This document shows positions 32,920 to 40,981 of a DNA stretch of 53,219 nt, one piece after another; position 1 is the first letter of the stretch, and each line of letters starts with the position of its first letter. A program made the translations under genes and the position numbers. This DNA is from a virus, in the IMG/VR virus record IMGVR_UViG_3300023109_001857, positions 1 to 53,219 of that record. One strand, 5' to 3'. The notes under the pieces were generated by a model, which made no database searches, was not told where the DNA came from, and saw only the letters and a program-made list of their open reading frames with translations.

Positions 32920-34248
32920 ATGACAAAACAAATACCATTAGAAGGCTTTTTTAAGAACGAATACATTGACTTCTCAGTGTATGACAACGTTCGTAAACTG
33001 GCAAACTATATTGACGGACAAAAGAACGCAAGTCGTAAGATTGTACACACAGTCCTGCAACAGAACATTGACAAGTTTGTTAAAGTAAGCAACTTAGGTC
33101 CTAAGGTACAAGACTATGCACAATACTTGCATGGTAGCTTAGAAGGCACTATCGTTAACATGACTGCAAACTATGTAGGCAGCGGCAACAATGTTCCATT
33201 GCTCCAAGGTGATGGTAACTTTGGTAGTGCGTTTATTAATGATGCGGCTGCTACACGTTATATCTTTGCACGTATGAATCCAATCTTAAAGCAACTGTAC
33301 AACAAGGATGACTTTGTTAATTTAGAGCATCAGGATTTTGAAGGTGCTAAGATCGAGCCGCGCTTCTATGTACCAGTACTGCCTATGCTTGCTATCAACG
33401 GCAGTGAAGGTGTGAGTATTGGATTTGCACAAAAGATCCTTCCGCGCAAGCCTAAAGAGATTGTCAAGTGGGTAAAGCAACGTGCCGCAGGAGAGCGCAT
33501 TACTGCTAACCTTACTCCGCATTGGGAAGGTATGAGCTGTGTTGTTAACAAAGGTGAAAGCAAAGTTCAGTGGGAGATTACAGGTAGCTTTACACGCAAG
33601 ACCAAGCACCGTATAACCATTGATTCGTTGCCTATCGGATACACGCTCAAGCAATATCAATCAGTGCTAGAACGTTTGGTTGACGACAAGGTTATCAAAG
33701 ATTATGATGACTTGAGCGACAATGATGTGTTCAAGTTTGAGATCCAAGTAGATAGAGCTTTTGGTGAGCGCACAGACGAATGGATTATGACCAAGCTCAA
33801 ACTGATTAAGAAGGTTACAGAAAACTTTACTTGTATCGACGAGAACAATAAGATTGTTATTTTTAACAGTCTTAAAGAACTGCTAGAAGCGTGGTATGTA
33901 AAGCGTATAGAGTACAACGACAAGCGCAAACAGCACCTACTAGCTAGTATGCAAGAGGAAATGGATTACACAAACGCTAGGGCCAAGTTTATACAAGGCG
34001 TTGTAGACGGTGCCATAGAGCTTCGAAATGCTAAGGAAACAGCAGTCATTACACAAGCTGAAGCATATGACGCTATACTACAAGGGCGTGTTAAAGGTTT
34101 CTTAGGACTTCCCATGCGTAGTTTGACAACAGAAGAAATAGCAAAGCTCAAAGCCAAATCCAAAGCACTTAAAACACAAATTTTAGACTACAAAAAGAAA
34201 ACTTTTGAGGAAATTTTAGTAGCTGATTTGGATACTGTTGTATTTTAA
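32920..34248 (+). CDS. 52: topoisomerase II medium subunit (gp52-like)
   Basis: 442 residues, GyrA/ParC-type breakage-reunion core. The catalytic Tyr is probably Tyr114 in DAAATRYIFARM, with the preceding LLQGDGNFGSAF and N-terminal YIDGQKNASRKIV. No GyrA β-pinwheel C-terminal domain, as in T4 gp52. It starts 3 nt after the large-subunit stop. The C-terminal coiled-coil region fits the gate-closing domain. Confidence 0.94.
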   Translation: MTKQIPLEGFFKNEYIDFSVYDNVRKLANYIDGQKNASRKIVHTVLQQNIDKFVKVSNLGPKVQDYAQYLHGSLEGTIVNMTANYVGSGNNVPLLQGDGNFGSAFINDAAATRYIFARMNPILKQLYNKDDFVNLEHQDFEGAKIEPRFYVPVLPMLAINGSEGVSIGFAQKILPRKPKEIVKWVKQRAAGERITANLTPHWEGMSCVVNKGESKVQWEITGSFTRKTKHRITIDSLPIGYTLKQYQSVLERLVDDKVIKDYDDLSDNDVFKFEIQVDRAFGERTDEWIMTKLKLIKKVTENFTCIDENNKIVIFNSLKELLEAWYVKRIEYNDKRKQHLLASMQEEMDYTNARAKFIQGVVDGAIELRNAKETAVITQAEAYDAILQGRVKGFLGLPMRSLTTEEIAKLKAKSKALKTQILDYKKKTFEEILVADLDTVVF

Positions 34249-34254
34249 TAAATA
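34248..34254 (+). promoter_or_regulatory. late-type promoter box
   Basis: ATAAATA overlapping the stop of the gp52-like gene and ending 4 nt before the next ATG. Confidence 0.55.
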
Positions 34255-34258
34255 CAGT

Positions 34259-35134
34259 ATGACACAAATTAACACATCTGAACTCGACGATGCAATTCAG
34301 CAATTAGGTACTTCGCTTAGTAGCATTGTTAATAGAGCCCTTACAGTCGACGACATGCGTATGGAGTCGCTAACTTCTGTAGCATTCCAAGCAGACGATA
34401 ACGGTGTGTACGGCAAAGGCTTGCAGTGGAGAGGACAAGGTCCTACCAAACAATTAGTATATAGAGCAAATCCAGATCGCATTTGGACTGATGAAAGTAT
34501 TGATATAGGTCAAGAATCTGCTTATATGATTGGCAATACGCCTGTTTTGCGTCAAACAGAATTAGGATCTGCTGTAAGAACCAGTAGTTTGGTAACAGTA
34601 GGTACACTACAAAATTTAAGAACAAATGGCAATTTAAATATTGATGATTTTGTGTTTTACAACACAGACTCAGAAAATTTTGCTATCGGCACAGAATCAC
34701 CAAATGGTAAATTTGCAGTAGCAACATTAGATGCAGAGTTTATTATTGACACAAGTCCAGGCACTGTAAAATTAGGCACCTGGACTTCAGATGATCTAAG
34801 ACTGATCACAGATGATACTACTAGAATAGTTGTTCGTGCCAATGGACAAATTGACTTAGGCGATCCTGACGGAGCAGACACAAAGGTTACAGTTCATGGA
34901 AAACTTGGAATTGGTGTTAATAGTATTGATTCTGATGTGACACTTAGCACTAGCGGACCAGTTAAATTTGAAAACAAGAAATTTATGAATGGCACTGAGA
35001 TACCTACATCAGGAACATTTAGACAGGGTGATATTGTGTGGAACGAAAATACTATGCAATCAGGTTATGTTGGCTGGGTTTGTGTAAGATCAGGAACTCC
35101 TGGCGAATGGCGTCCATTTGGACAAATAGGATAA
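34259..35134 (+). CDS. fibre or baseplate-type structural protein, copy 1
   Basis: 291 residues from ATG 34259, with no ribosome binding site, 4 nt after the late box. It shares long blocks with the next gene: ADDNGVYGKGLQWRGQGPTK, QLVYRANPDR, SSLVTVGTLQNLRTNGNL, the small β-domain (TDDTTRIVVRANGQIDLG), VHGKLGIGVN, and the C-terminus PTSGTFRQGDIVWN...GYVGWVCVRSGTPGEWRPFGQI. The last block is common in fibre-like proteins of marine phages. Role in virion attachment is inferred. Confidence 0.75.
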   Translation: MTQINTSELDDAIQQLGTSLSSIVNRALTVDDMRMESLTSVAFQADDNGVYGKGLQWRGQGPTKQLVYRANPDRIWTDESIDIGQESAYMIGNTPVLRQTELGSAVRTSSLVTVGTLQNLRTNGNLNIDDFVFYNTDSENFAIGTESPNGKFAVATLDAEFIIDTSPGTVKLGTWTSDDLRLITDDTTRIVVRANGQIDLGDPDGADTKVTVHGKLGIGVNSIDSDVTLSTSGPVKFENKKFMNGTEIPTSGTFRQGDIVWNENTMQSGYVGWVCVRSGTPGEWRPFGQIG

Positions 35135-35138
35135 CGGC

Positions 35139-36263
35139 ATGATAGAAAATGTTAACGACACAGTCAATAAGATTAGAATAGGATTAGCACAGGTAGCAGA
35201 TGCACTGGAAACTGTAGCAACAACGCCAGCGCCAACACCCGAATTTCTTAATAATGAAATTAGTGGTGACAAAGTCCATGGCGGCGTAATAAGCAGGTTT
35301 AGTAGTATTGGTATTGAAGATACTGCTACTGAACGTGCGATACTAGTTACCGACGATGGTACTGTAATTGATAACTTAGTCACTGATCATATCAGTAGCA
35401 GTCCGACAGTGTATGGTGATTTAACTGTACAAGGATTAATTACTGCACAAAGACTTCATGTAGATGAACTAACTGCTGATGTACGCAATGAGCGTTCAAC
35501 ACCTTTGGAATTTATTGCAGATGACAACGGCATTTATGGCAAAGGATTGCAGTGGCGTGGTCACGGTCCTACCAAACAATTAGTATATAGAGCAAATCCT
35601 GACAGACTTTATTCTACAGAATCAATTGATATACAAGCCGGCGAAGGTTATTCAATTGATAACAATGTGGTACTAAGTGGCAATGAATTAGGCAGTAGTA
35701 TTAGAACAAGTAGTTTGGTAACAGTTGGAACACTACAGGACTTGCGTACAAATGGCAACTTAACCATCGACGACTTTATTATATATGACAGTGACAGTCA
35801 GCGACTGGGCTTTGGCACAGAATCACCTAATGGTAGCATCAGTATTACTAGTTTAGAATCAGAATTTGTAATCGATGTAGAAGGCGAATCAACTAAAATT
35901 GGTAACTGGACAACAGACGACTTAACTATTGTTACTGACAATACTACAAGAATTACAGTTCGTGCAAACGGCAAAGTTGAGTTTGGCAGAAGCGGAAGAT
36001 CTGATGCACAAGTTAGTGTTCATGGTAAACTAGGAGTTGGGGTTAACAACGTGTCCAACGATGTTTCAATTGCAACATCATCTGCTATACAAATAGCAGG
36101 TAAGAAAATATCAACTGGATCAGAGATCCCAACATCAGGTACTTTTAGACAAGGTGACATAGTATACAACGATAATGCAGTTGCAACAGGATATGTTGGT
36201 TGGGTGTGTGTACGAGAAGGCACTCCAGGTGAATGGAAGTCCTTTGGTCAAATTAGTTCATAA
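35139..36263 (+). CDS. fibre or baseplate-type structural protein, copy 2
   Basis: 374 residues, a paralogue of the preceding protein with an extra N-terminal domain (helix MIENVNDTVNKIRIGLAQVA, then TPEFLNNEISGDKVHGGVIS and YGDLTVQGLITAQRLHVDEL). From about residue 125 it matches copy 1 closely (ADDNGIYGKGLQWRGHGPTK, GTFRQGDIVYN, VGWVCVREGTPGEWKSFGQI). The tandem arrangement indicates duplication. Probably a tail or baseplate fibre component. Confidence 0.75.
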   Translation: MIENVNDTVNKIRIGLAQVADALETVATTPAPTPEFLNNEISGDKVHGGVISRFSSIGIEDTATERAILVTDDGTVIDNLVTDHISSSPTVYGDLTVQGLITAQRLHVDELTADVRNERSTPLEFIADDNGIYGKGLQWRGHGPTKQLVYRANPDRLYSTESIDIQAGEGYSIDNNVVLSGNELGSSIRTSSLVTVGTLQDLRTNGNLTIDDFIIYDSDSQRLGFGTESPNGSISITSLESEFVIDVEGESTKIGNWTTDDLTIVTDNTTRITVRANGKVEFGRSGRSDAQVSVHGKLGVGVNNVSNDVSIATSSAIQIAGKKISTGSEIPTSGTFRQGDIVYNDNAVATGYVGWVCVREGTPGEWKSFGQISS

Positions 36264-36293
36264 ACGTGTTACTTTAAGTAACGGCTCCTCTCC

Positions 36294-36300
36294 ATAAATA
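36294..36300 (+). promoter_or_regulatory. late-type promoter box
   Basis: ATAAATA ending 4 nt before GTG 36305, in a short gap after the fibre genes. Confidence 0.5.
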
Positions 36301-36304
36301 TACT

Positions 36305-36616
36305 GTGGACAAAGATAAGAACTATAAAATAACCCAACAAGTAGAACGATGGGACCTATATGCTAGGTTAACTCCCACTGCTTTCCTGGTGTTTGGCGCA
36401 TTGTTACTAATATTTGATATTGCTAGTCAACAAACTGTAATATATATAGGTTTAGTTGGATTTTCATTTACGGCAGTAGTATGGTGGTGGTGGGCAATTT
36501 TCACTATTAAATACCTTGTAACTACACTAAATAGAGCTAGTAAGGGATTAGAAGAAGTTACACAGGAAGTAAAATCTGTAACATCGGATTTACAGGATTT
36601 AAAAAATGACATCTAA
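36305..36616 (+). CDS. small two-helix membrane protein
   Basis: 103 residues from GTG 36305, the box-to-start distance suggesting a leaderless mRNA. Two transmembrane helices (TPTAFLVFGALLLIFDIA and VIYIGLVGFSFTAVVWWWWAIFTI) and a C-terminal amphipathic helix (LNRASKGLEEVTQEVKSVTSDLQDLK). The two-helix layout with short loop could be a holin or a membrane accessory protein; not proven. It overlaps the next gene by 11 bp. Confidence 0.65.
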   Translation: MDKDKNYKITQQVERWDLYARLTPTAFLVFGALLLIFDIASQQTVIYIGLVGFSFTAVVWWWWAIFTIKYLVTTLNRASKGLEEVTQEVKSVTSDLQDLKNDI

Positions 36617-37094
36617 AAAATATATTCTAATAAAAGCAGCTACTAATGTTATTAGCAGTTTGAGTATGGTTACGATTATATGCTTAGGTATTGCTTATAT
36701 GAGCTTTGACAATGCATTTGTATTTACAGATACAGAAATTAGCGTTACAAACAATCCAGTAACAGCAGAAAAAGACATAGAGTTCTATATGGTTGGCTCA
36801 AAGAAGTATCAGTGTAACAGCACAGCCGCATATGGCGTAGCACACGCAACAGACGGCTCGCACTCATATGAACTAGACACATTTACAAAACGCTATGTGC
36901 AAAACACAGCACCAGGTGAACGAGTAGAGAATGGTTGGCATATGGCTGTACCTGAACATATGAAAAAAGGTGGCGAGTATCGTGTTAGCATGACAGGCGA
37001 ATTTGAGTGCGTACACTTGATATTCAAAACACAAAAAGTACAAGAGTTTGATAACATCTATTTAAAAGTAGAACCGCGCATCGCCGCTAAATAA
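36606..37094 (+). CDS. membrane-anchored hypothetical protein
   Basis: 162 residues with an N-terminal membrane helix (NVISSLSMVTIICLGIAYMSF) followed by a periplasm-type β-rich domain with two Cys (KKYQCNSTAAYG and GEFECVHLIF), which could form a disulphide. It overlaps the preceding small membrane protein gene. Together they might act in the host envelope. Not recognised. Confidence 0.65.
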   Translation: MTSKKYILIKAATNVISSLSMVTIICLGIAYMSFDNAFVFTDTEISVTNNPVTAEKDIEFYMVGSKKYQCNSTAAYGVAHATDGSHSYELDTFTKRYVQNTAPGERVENGWHMAVPEHMKKGGEYRVSMTGEFECVHLIFKTQKVQEFDNIYLKVEPRIAAK

Positions 37095-37098
37095 TTTT

Positions 37099-37677
37099 AT
37101 GTTAGTAATCGGCAACGGTGAAAGTCGCACCTCTGTAAACATCAATAAATTAAACTACACTAAAATAGGATGCAATGCAATTCTTCGCGACTTCAAGGTT
37201 GACCATCTTGTATGCGTAGATCGTCCGATGCTATACGAAGCATTTAATAGTTCATATCATAAAAAAGCAGATATTTTTACCCGTCAAAATCATTGGGTAC
37301 AGTATAGACTTGAACCAAACATAAGGGCAGTTCCGAAACTACCATATGAAGGCAATCAACGTCCTGATAAAGCTATACATTGGGGGTCAGGACCATATGC
37401 TGTATTATTGGCAGCAACAATGACACAAGATGACATACATTTGCTAGGTTTTGATTTGTATGGCATAAACAACAAGGTCAACAATATATACAAAGATACA
37501 GCAAACTATGCACTTGCACAAAAGAGTCCAGTTGATCCTAGATATTGGATATACCAAATAGGCAAAGTGTTTGAATGTTTTCCCAGCACTCGCTTTATTG
37601 TACACAACGACGATTTTGAATTACCAAAAGCCTGGAATCAGTCTAATGTTTCACTTGACACGATAAGTAATTTGTAG
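37099..37677 (+). CDS. Rossmann-like hypothetical protein
   Basis: 192 residues beginning MLVIGNGESRTSVNINKLNYTKIGCNAILRDF. The GNGES loop with a following CNA is reminiscent of the GNGPS...CN motif of CST-I-type sialyltransferases and related Rossmann-like families. HWGSGPYAVLLAAT and IHLLGFDLYG follow, as in that fold. A glycosyltransferase-type or nucleotide-sugar role is possible, given the glycosyltransferase at 38773, but this is inference. Confidence 0.6.
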   Translation: MLVIGNGESRTSVNINKLNYTKIGCNAILRDFKVDHLVCVDRPMLYEAFNSSYHKKADIFTRQNHWVQYRLEPNIRAVPKLPYEGNQRPDKAIHWGSGPYAVLLAATMTQDDIHLLGFDLYGINNKVNNIYKDTANYALAQKSPVDPRYWIYQIGKVFECFPSTRFIVHNDDFELPKAWNQSNVSLDTISNL

Positions 37678-37683
37678 TATACT
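37655..37683 (+). promoter_or_regulatory. σ70-type promoter
   Basis: TTGACA, 17 bp, TATACT. Expected start of transcription near 37690 coincides with the first base of the riboswitch-like element. Confidence 0.75.
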
Positions 37684-37689
37684 ATACGT

Positions 37690-37741
37690 AAGGACTTAGC
37701 GTCAACCCTTCTAATTCTGCCGCTACATATTTAACTAGGAG
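37690..37741 (+). promoter_or_regulatory. candidate preQ1-I-like riboswitch
   Basis: AAGG (37690-37693) pairs with CCTT (37707-37710). The loop ACTTAGCGTCAAC resembles the preQ1-I loop TTCTAGCTACAC. A tail AACTAGGAG contains CTAG (37735-37738), which can pair with TTAG (37696-37699) in the loop as the H-type pseudoknot, sequestering the AGGAG ribosome binding site. The linker is longer (about 22 nt) than in the classical type and the tail is less A-rich. The gene downstream is QueD-like, in the preQ1 pathway. Confidence 0.5.
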
Positions 37742-37747
37742 AGATAT

Positions 37748-38194
37748 ATGGCATATTATAGTACTAAGCATTACGGACACAACATTGGATTATCAGCAGT
37801 TTTTAGACAGCCCAACGCAGATCATTCACATTGTCATTTGCTACACGGATATAGTTTAGCATTTACATTTACATTTGGATGCACAGAACTAGACAATAAA
37901 AATTGGGCTGTAGACTTTGGTGGACTAAAACCGCTTAAAGCATGGCTAGAAGATCATTTCGATCATAAGGTAGCAGTAGACGCAAATGACCCAGAGATGG
38001 AAACTATGCTAATGTTACAAAACTTAGGACTAGCAGAAATTAGAGTATTTGAAGGCGTGGGTGCAGAGAAATTTGCAGAACATGCATGGCGCTTTGCAGA
38101 CACACTTATACGTGAAGCAACAGACAATCGTTGCTATTGTGTGCGAGCAGAGTGTGCAGAGCATGGTGCCAACTCAGCTATATATGAAGCATAG
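37748..38194 (+). CDS. QueD/6-pyruvoyl-tetrahydropterin-synthase-like protein
   Basis: 148 residues. QueD features are HSHCHLLHGYSL (Cys29 as nucleophile candidate), WAVDFGGLKPLKAWLEDHFDHKV and the late AECAEHGANSAI. QueD makes 6-carboxy-tetrahydropterin on the way to preQ0/preQ1 for queuosine or 7-deazaguanine DNA modification. Two of the three zinc ligands of the E. coli enzyme appear changed: the second His of LHGH is Tyr35 and the His of the FxAAH strand is Phe19, so this may be a variant enzyme. It follows a preQ1-like leader. Confidence 0.8.
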   Translation: MAYYSTKHYGHNIGLSAVFRQPNADHSHCHLLHGYSLAFTFTFGCTELDNKNWAVDFGGLKPLKAWLEDHFDHKVAVDANDPEMETMLMLQNLGLAEIRVFEGVGAEKFAEHAWRFADTLIREATDNRCYCVRAECAEHGANSAIYEA

Positions 38195-38206
38195 AAAGGA
38201 AATTAG

Positions 38207-38767
38207 ATGAGAGAAGAATGGTTTTGGGAAGAAGTTAACGAAGCCCGTGCTAAAGGTGAAAGTCGTTTATGGAAAAATGCATTTCCAGAAGCTAATGTAT
38301 TGGATATGAATTGTCTAGTCGAGGTCAATCAATATCTAGCCACAGTTAGTGGAGCCAACCCTTTAGCATATCAACATCAAACAATGATGTCACCGGTACA
38401 TTGGGATGAAAGAGTAAAACCATTTTATTCAGAATTTTTATCTAATTTTGAACGACAGGGCACAGAAACAGATTGGAATAGTTTTTTCTTTTTTAGTACA
38501 TCAGACGAACATCAGTCTTTAAACTTACACGGAGACACAGAAAGTGTACTTTTAATACAAGGCTATGGCGATGTAGGCATGGTAACATATCACCAAGACA
38601 AACCAGGAAAAATAATTCATCATATGGAAACAGGCGATGCTCTTTTACTTCCTCCTTTGTATATACACAAGCCAGTGCCGATCGGGCCTAGAGTAACGTT
38701 GAGTTTAGGTGCTATACCCAAACATTATTCAGCGGGTGCGCCGCAAATGAATCCAAATAGACACTGA
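38207..38767 (+). CDS. cupin/JmjC-like putative dioxygenase
   Basis: 186 residues. A double-stranded β-helix is suggested by SLNLHGDTESVLLIQGYGDVGMVTYH (H-x-D) and METGDALLLPPLYIHKPVPIGPRVTLSLGAI (distal His). This resembles cupin-type 2OG/Fe(II) oxygenases. Substrate unknown. AAGGAAA precedes the ATG; it is in line with the QueD-like and glycosyltransferase genes. Confidence 0.65.
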   Translation: MREEWFWEEVNEARAKGESRLWKNAFPEANVLDMNCLVEVNQYLATVSGANPLAYQHQTMMSPVHWDERVKPFYSEFLSNFERQGTETDWNSFFFFSTSDEHQSLNLHGDTESVLLIQGYGDVGMVTYHQDKPGKIIHHMETGDALLLPPLYIHKPVPIGPRVTLSLGAIPKHYSAGAPQMNPNRH

Positions 38768-38772
38768 TAATT

Positions 38773-39477
38773 ATGAACTACGTTGTTTGTTTAAAATACG
38801 GAAACAAATACTCAGCGGAATATGTTAATAAACTTTACTCAATGGTAAAGCGTAACTTAACAGTTCCGTTTGAGTTTGTATGTTATACTGAAGATCCGTC
38901 TGATATAGATACCGATATTAGAGTAGAACCTATACAGATAATTCCAGGAGTTAGCGGTTGGTGGTATAAACCAATGTTTTTTAATCCTAAACTTGGATTA
39001 AAAGGTACAATATTGTTTTTTGATTTAGATGTAATAGTTTTTGACAATATAGATAATCTGTTCAGTTATGAAGCTGGAAAGTTTTGTATTATAAGAGATT
39101 TTAATAGACACGTAATAAAAAATTATAACAAGTTTAACAGCAGTATTTTTAGGTTAACTACGAATATGCATCAACATGTGTATACTGACTTTATTAAAAA
39201 TCCAAATAGTCAAATAAAACGTTTCCAAGGAGATCAAGATTGGTTACGTGCTTCTATTAAAGAAGGCACATATGCTTATTGGCCCGATGAATGGATACAA
39301 AGTTATAAATGGGAAATGCGCAGTAAACCAAAATTTGACAATGCTCCAAGAGGACAAAGAGATTTCGAAACTACTGGTGATCCTGTGATAAAGAACGAAA
39401 CAAGTGTAGCAGTATTTCACGGCGATCCTAATCCGCATAACTGCAAAGATCAGTGGGTTATTGACAATTGGTCTTGA
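38773..39477 (+). CDS. glycosyltransferase (GT8-like)
   Basis: 234 residues, GT-A-like: VVCLKYGNKYSAEYVNKLYSMV start, WWYKPMFF, the metal-binding DxD in GTILFFDLDVIVFDNID, FNSSIFRL and GDQDWL, then late Ala-Val-Phe-His-Gly-Asp with a metal-binding His as in family 8. It probably transfers a sugar to a surface or DNA-linked acceptor. It sits with other sugar/surface-type genes. No ribosome binding site better than TGATAATT is visible upstream; coupling to the previous gene is likely. Confidence 0.75.
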   Translation: MNYVVCLKYGNKYSAEYVNKLYSMVKRNLTVPFEFVCYTEDPSDIDTDIRVEPIQIIPGVSGWWYKPMFFNPKLGLKGTILFFDLDVIVFDNIDNLFSYEAGKFCIIRDFNRHVIKNYNKFNSSIFRLTTNMHQHVYTDFIKNPNSQIKRFQGDQDWLRASIKEGTYAYWPDEWIQSYKWEMRSKPKFDNAPRGQRDFETTGDPVIKNETSVAVFHGDPNPHNCKDQWVIDNWS

Positions 39478-39502
39478 CACGTATTAAGAAACGTGTTATA
39501 CT
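39474..39502 (+). promoter_or_regulatory. σ70-type promoter
   Basis: TTGACA, 17 bp, TATACT at the very end of the glycosyltransferase gene; it drives the UV endonuclease gene with a ~115-nt leader. Confidence 0.75.
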
Positions 39503-39624
39503 TGCTATACAATGGTACAAACAACTCAGGCAACATCCACACTATGCATGGTACAACTGTATCGCATGGGCGTGGTCCAACTCAGGCACACACGAACTTG
39601 ACGGTTCTTATAGGAAATTTTAAT
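39474..39624 (+). CDS. possible 49-residue protein in the UV endonuclease leader
   Basis: A frame with TTG at 39474 (also TTG 39468) reads KKRVILAIQWYKQLRQHPHY and AWYNCIAWAWSNSGTHELDG, which is protein-like. Its start coincides with the -35 box, so it could only be made from read-through transcripts, and no ribosome binding site is seen. Confidence 0.25.
39512..39588 (+). repeat. short direct repeats in the UV endonuclease leader
   Basis: ATGGTACAA occurs at 39512 and 39548; CAACTCAGGCA occurs at 39522 and 39578. The unit resembles (A/G)TGGT(A/C)CAA...CAACTCAGGCA. Role unknown. Confidence 0.5.
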
Positions 39625-40755
39625 ATGCAAGATCTTAAATTTACAACATGCGGCGATTATATGCAACAAGAAATACAACGTATTGGCTTTGCTTGCAAGT
39701 ACTTACATCCAGATCAAACACAGAAGAAGAAAGTTCTTGAAGAAATCCAACGTCCACTTACTGAAAAGTGTACAACAGTACAATGGCTAAATAGACAAAC
39801 AAAGGATGTTGCAGAACAAAGATTGTGGGACATTATGGTACACAATGCAGCAGCCGCAAAGAGGTTAGTAGAGTATGTGGGAAGCCTTCCTCCAGAACTT
39901 AGAATGGTCCGACTTGGTAGTAATCAGCTTCCTGTTTATACCCAGCGGGATTGGAGTTATTATTGGCAGCGTCCTGATGTTATTGCCTACCTCGAAAAAC
40001 ACTACGGTGCAGTCGGTGAAGCGGCAAGAGCCCTCGATGTCCGACTATCGATGCACCCAGGCCAATTTACTGTACTTGCAAGCGACAACGAAGAAATAGT
40101 AGAACGGAGCATAGAAGAATTTGAATATCACGCCACTCTCATCCGGTACATGGGTTACGGGAAACAATTCCAAGACTTTAAATGCAATGTCCATATATCG
40201 GGTCGAAAAGGTCCACAAGGCATTAGGGACGCACTTAAACGACTCTCGCCTGAAGCAAGAAACACTATTACAATCGAGAATGACGAAAACAAGTGGGGAC
40301 TCGAACACAGCCTCGAACTTGTCGACGACTGCGCACTTGTACTCGACATACACCATCACTGGTGCCGTGAAGGCGAATACATACGTCCCACCGACGATAG
40401 ATTTGCTCGCGTAATTGACAGCTGGCGTGGTGTGCGTCCTGCAATACATTATTCATACAGTCGCAACGAACACCTACCCGAAGGCTTTGCACACGACACT
40501 ATGCCCGATATGCCAGCACTACTAGAAGCAGGCTACAAGAAAGGCAAACTACGAGGACACAGCGATTACTATCCTAATCAACTTGTTAATGACTGGGCAT
40601 TGAGCTTCTTGCCTTACACAGATATTATGTGCGAGAGCAAGTGTAAGAACCTAGCAAGCATTGCGCTATATAAATACAGTACGGAGAAAAACAATGAGCA
40701 ACTATTTGAGCAACATGTACGGTCGTCAATCCAAGAACACTGCACAGCCTACTAA
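39625..40755 (+). CDS. uvsE: UV damage endonuclease (UvdE/UvsE family)
   Basis: 376 residues from ATG 39625 (AGGAA 8 nt upstream); the frame stays open back to the promoter but the family N-terminus (RIGFACKY) fits this start. TIM-barrel metal-site motifs: RLGSNQLPVYT, LSMHPGQF, HISGRKG, ITIENDE, LVLDIHHHWC and PAIHYSYSR. The enzyme nicks 5′ of UV photoproducts and starts repair independent of UvrABC. T4-like phages commonly carry a different enzyme (DenV); UVDE-type genes suit phages of sunlit water. The last 62 bp overlap the next gene. Confidence 0.92.
   Translation: MQDLKFTTCGDYMQQEIQRIGFACKYLHPDQTQKKKVLEEIQRPLTEKCTTVQWLNRQTKDVAEQRLWDIMVHNAAAAKRLVEYVGSLPPELRMVRLGSNQLPVYTQRDWSYYWQRPDVIAYLEKHYGAVGEAARALDVRLSMHPGQFTVLASDNEEIVERSIEEFEYHATLIRYMGYGKQFQDFKCNVHISGRKGPQGIRDALKRLSPEARNTITIENDENKWGLEHSLELVDDCALVLDIHHHWCREGEYIRPTDDRFARVIDSWRGVRPAIHYSYSRNEHLPEGFAHDTMPDMPALLEAGYKKGKLRGHSDYYPNQLVNDWALSFLPYTDIMCESKCKNLASIALYKYSTEKNNEQLFEQHVRSSIQEHCTAY
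40669..40676 (+). promoter_or_regulatory. late-type promoter box inside the UV endonuclease gene
   Basis: TATAAATA followed by CAGTACGGAG, 17 bp before ATG 40694. Confidence 0.6.
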
Positions 40756-40981
40756 CAAAAACCCTAATCGTGTAGCAGGTGGATTACGTGCGCAAGGCGC
40801 TGACATGTTTGAAATGTTAGGTGAAGACGGTAGCGTACAAAAGATTCCTACAGAAGCATATGTACGTTCATTGGAGGATCAGTCACGAAAGCAGCGAGCG
40901 GCTATCACTGTATTAGAGCGTAAGCTAACTCGCTGTGAAACTTCAATTGAACAATTAAAGAATGCTATTTCGCGTTCTTAG
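40694..40981 (+). CDS. small coiled-coil hypothetical protein
   Basis: 95 residues from ATG 40694 (ACGGAG 8 nt upstream). Asn/Gln-rich start (YLSNMYGRQSKNTAQPTNKN), then a C-terminal coiled coil (YVRSLEDQSRKQRAAITVLERKLTRCETSIEQLKNA). It overlaps the UV endonuclease gene by 62 bp in another frame and ends convergently with the SAP-like gene (17-bp overlap). Possibly virion-associated because of its late box. Confidence 0.65.
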   Translation: MSNYLSNMYGRQSKNTAQPTNKNPNRVAGGLRAQGADMFEMLGEDGSVQKIPTEAYVRSLEDQSRKQRAAITVLERKLTRCETSIEQLKNAISRS

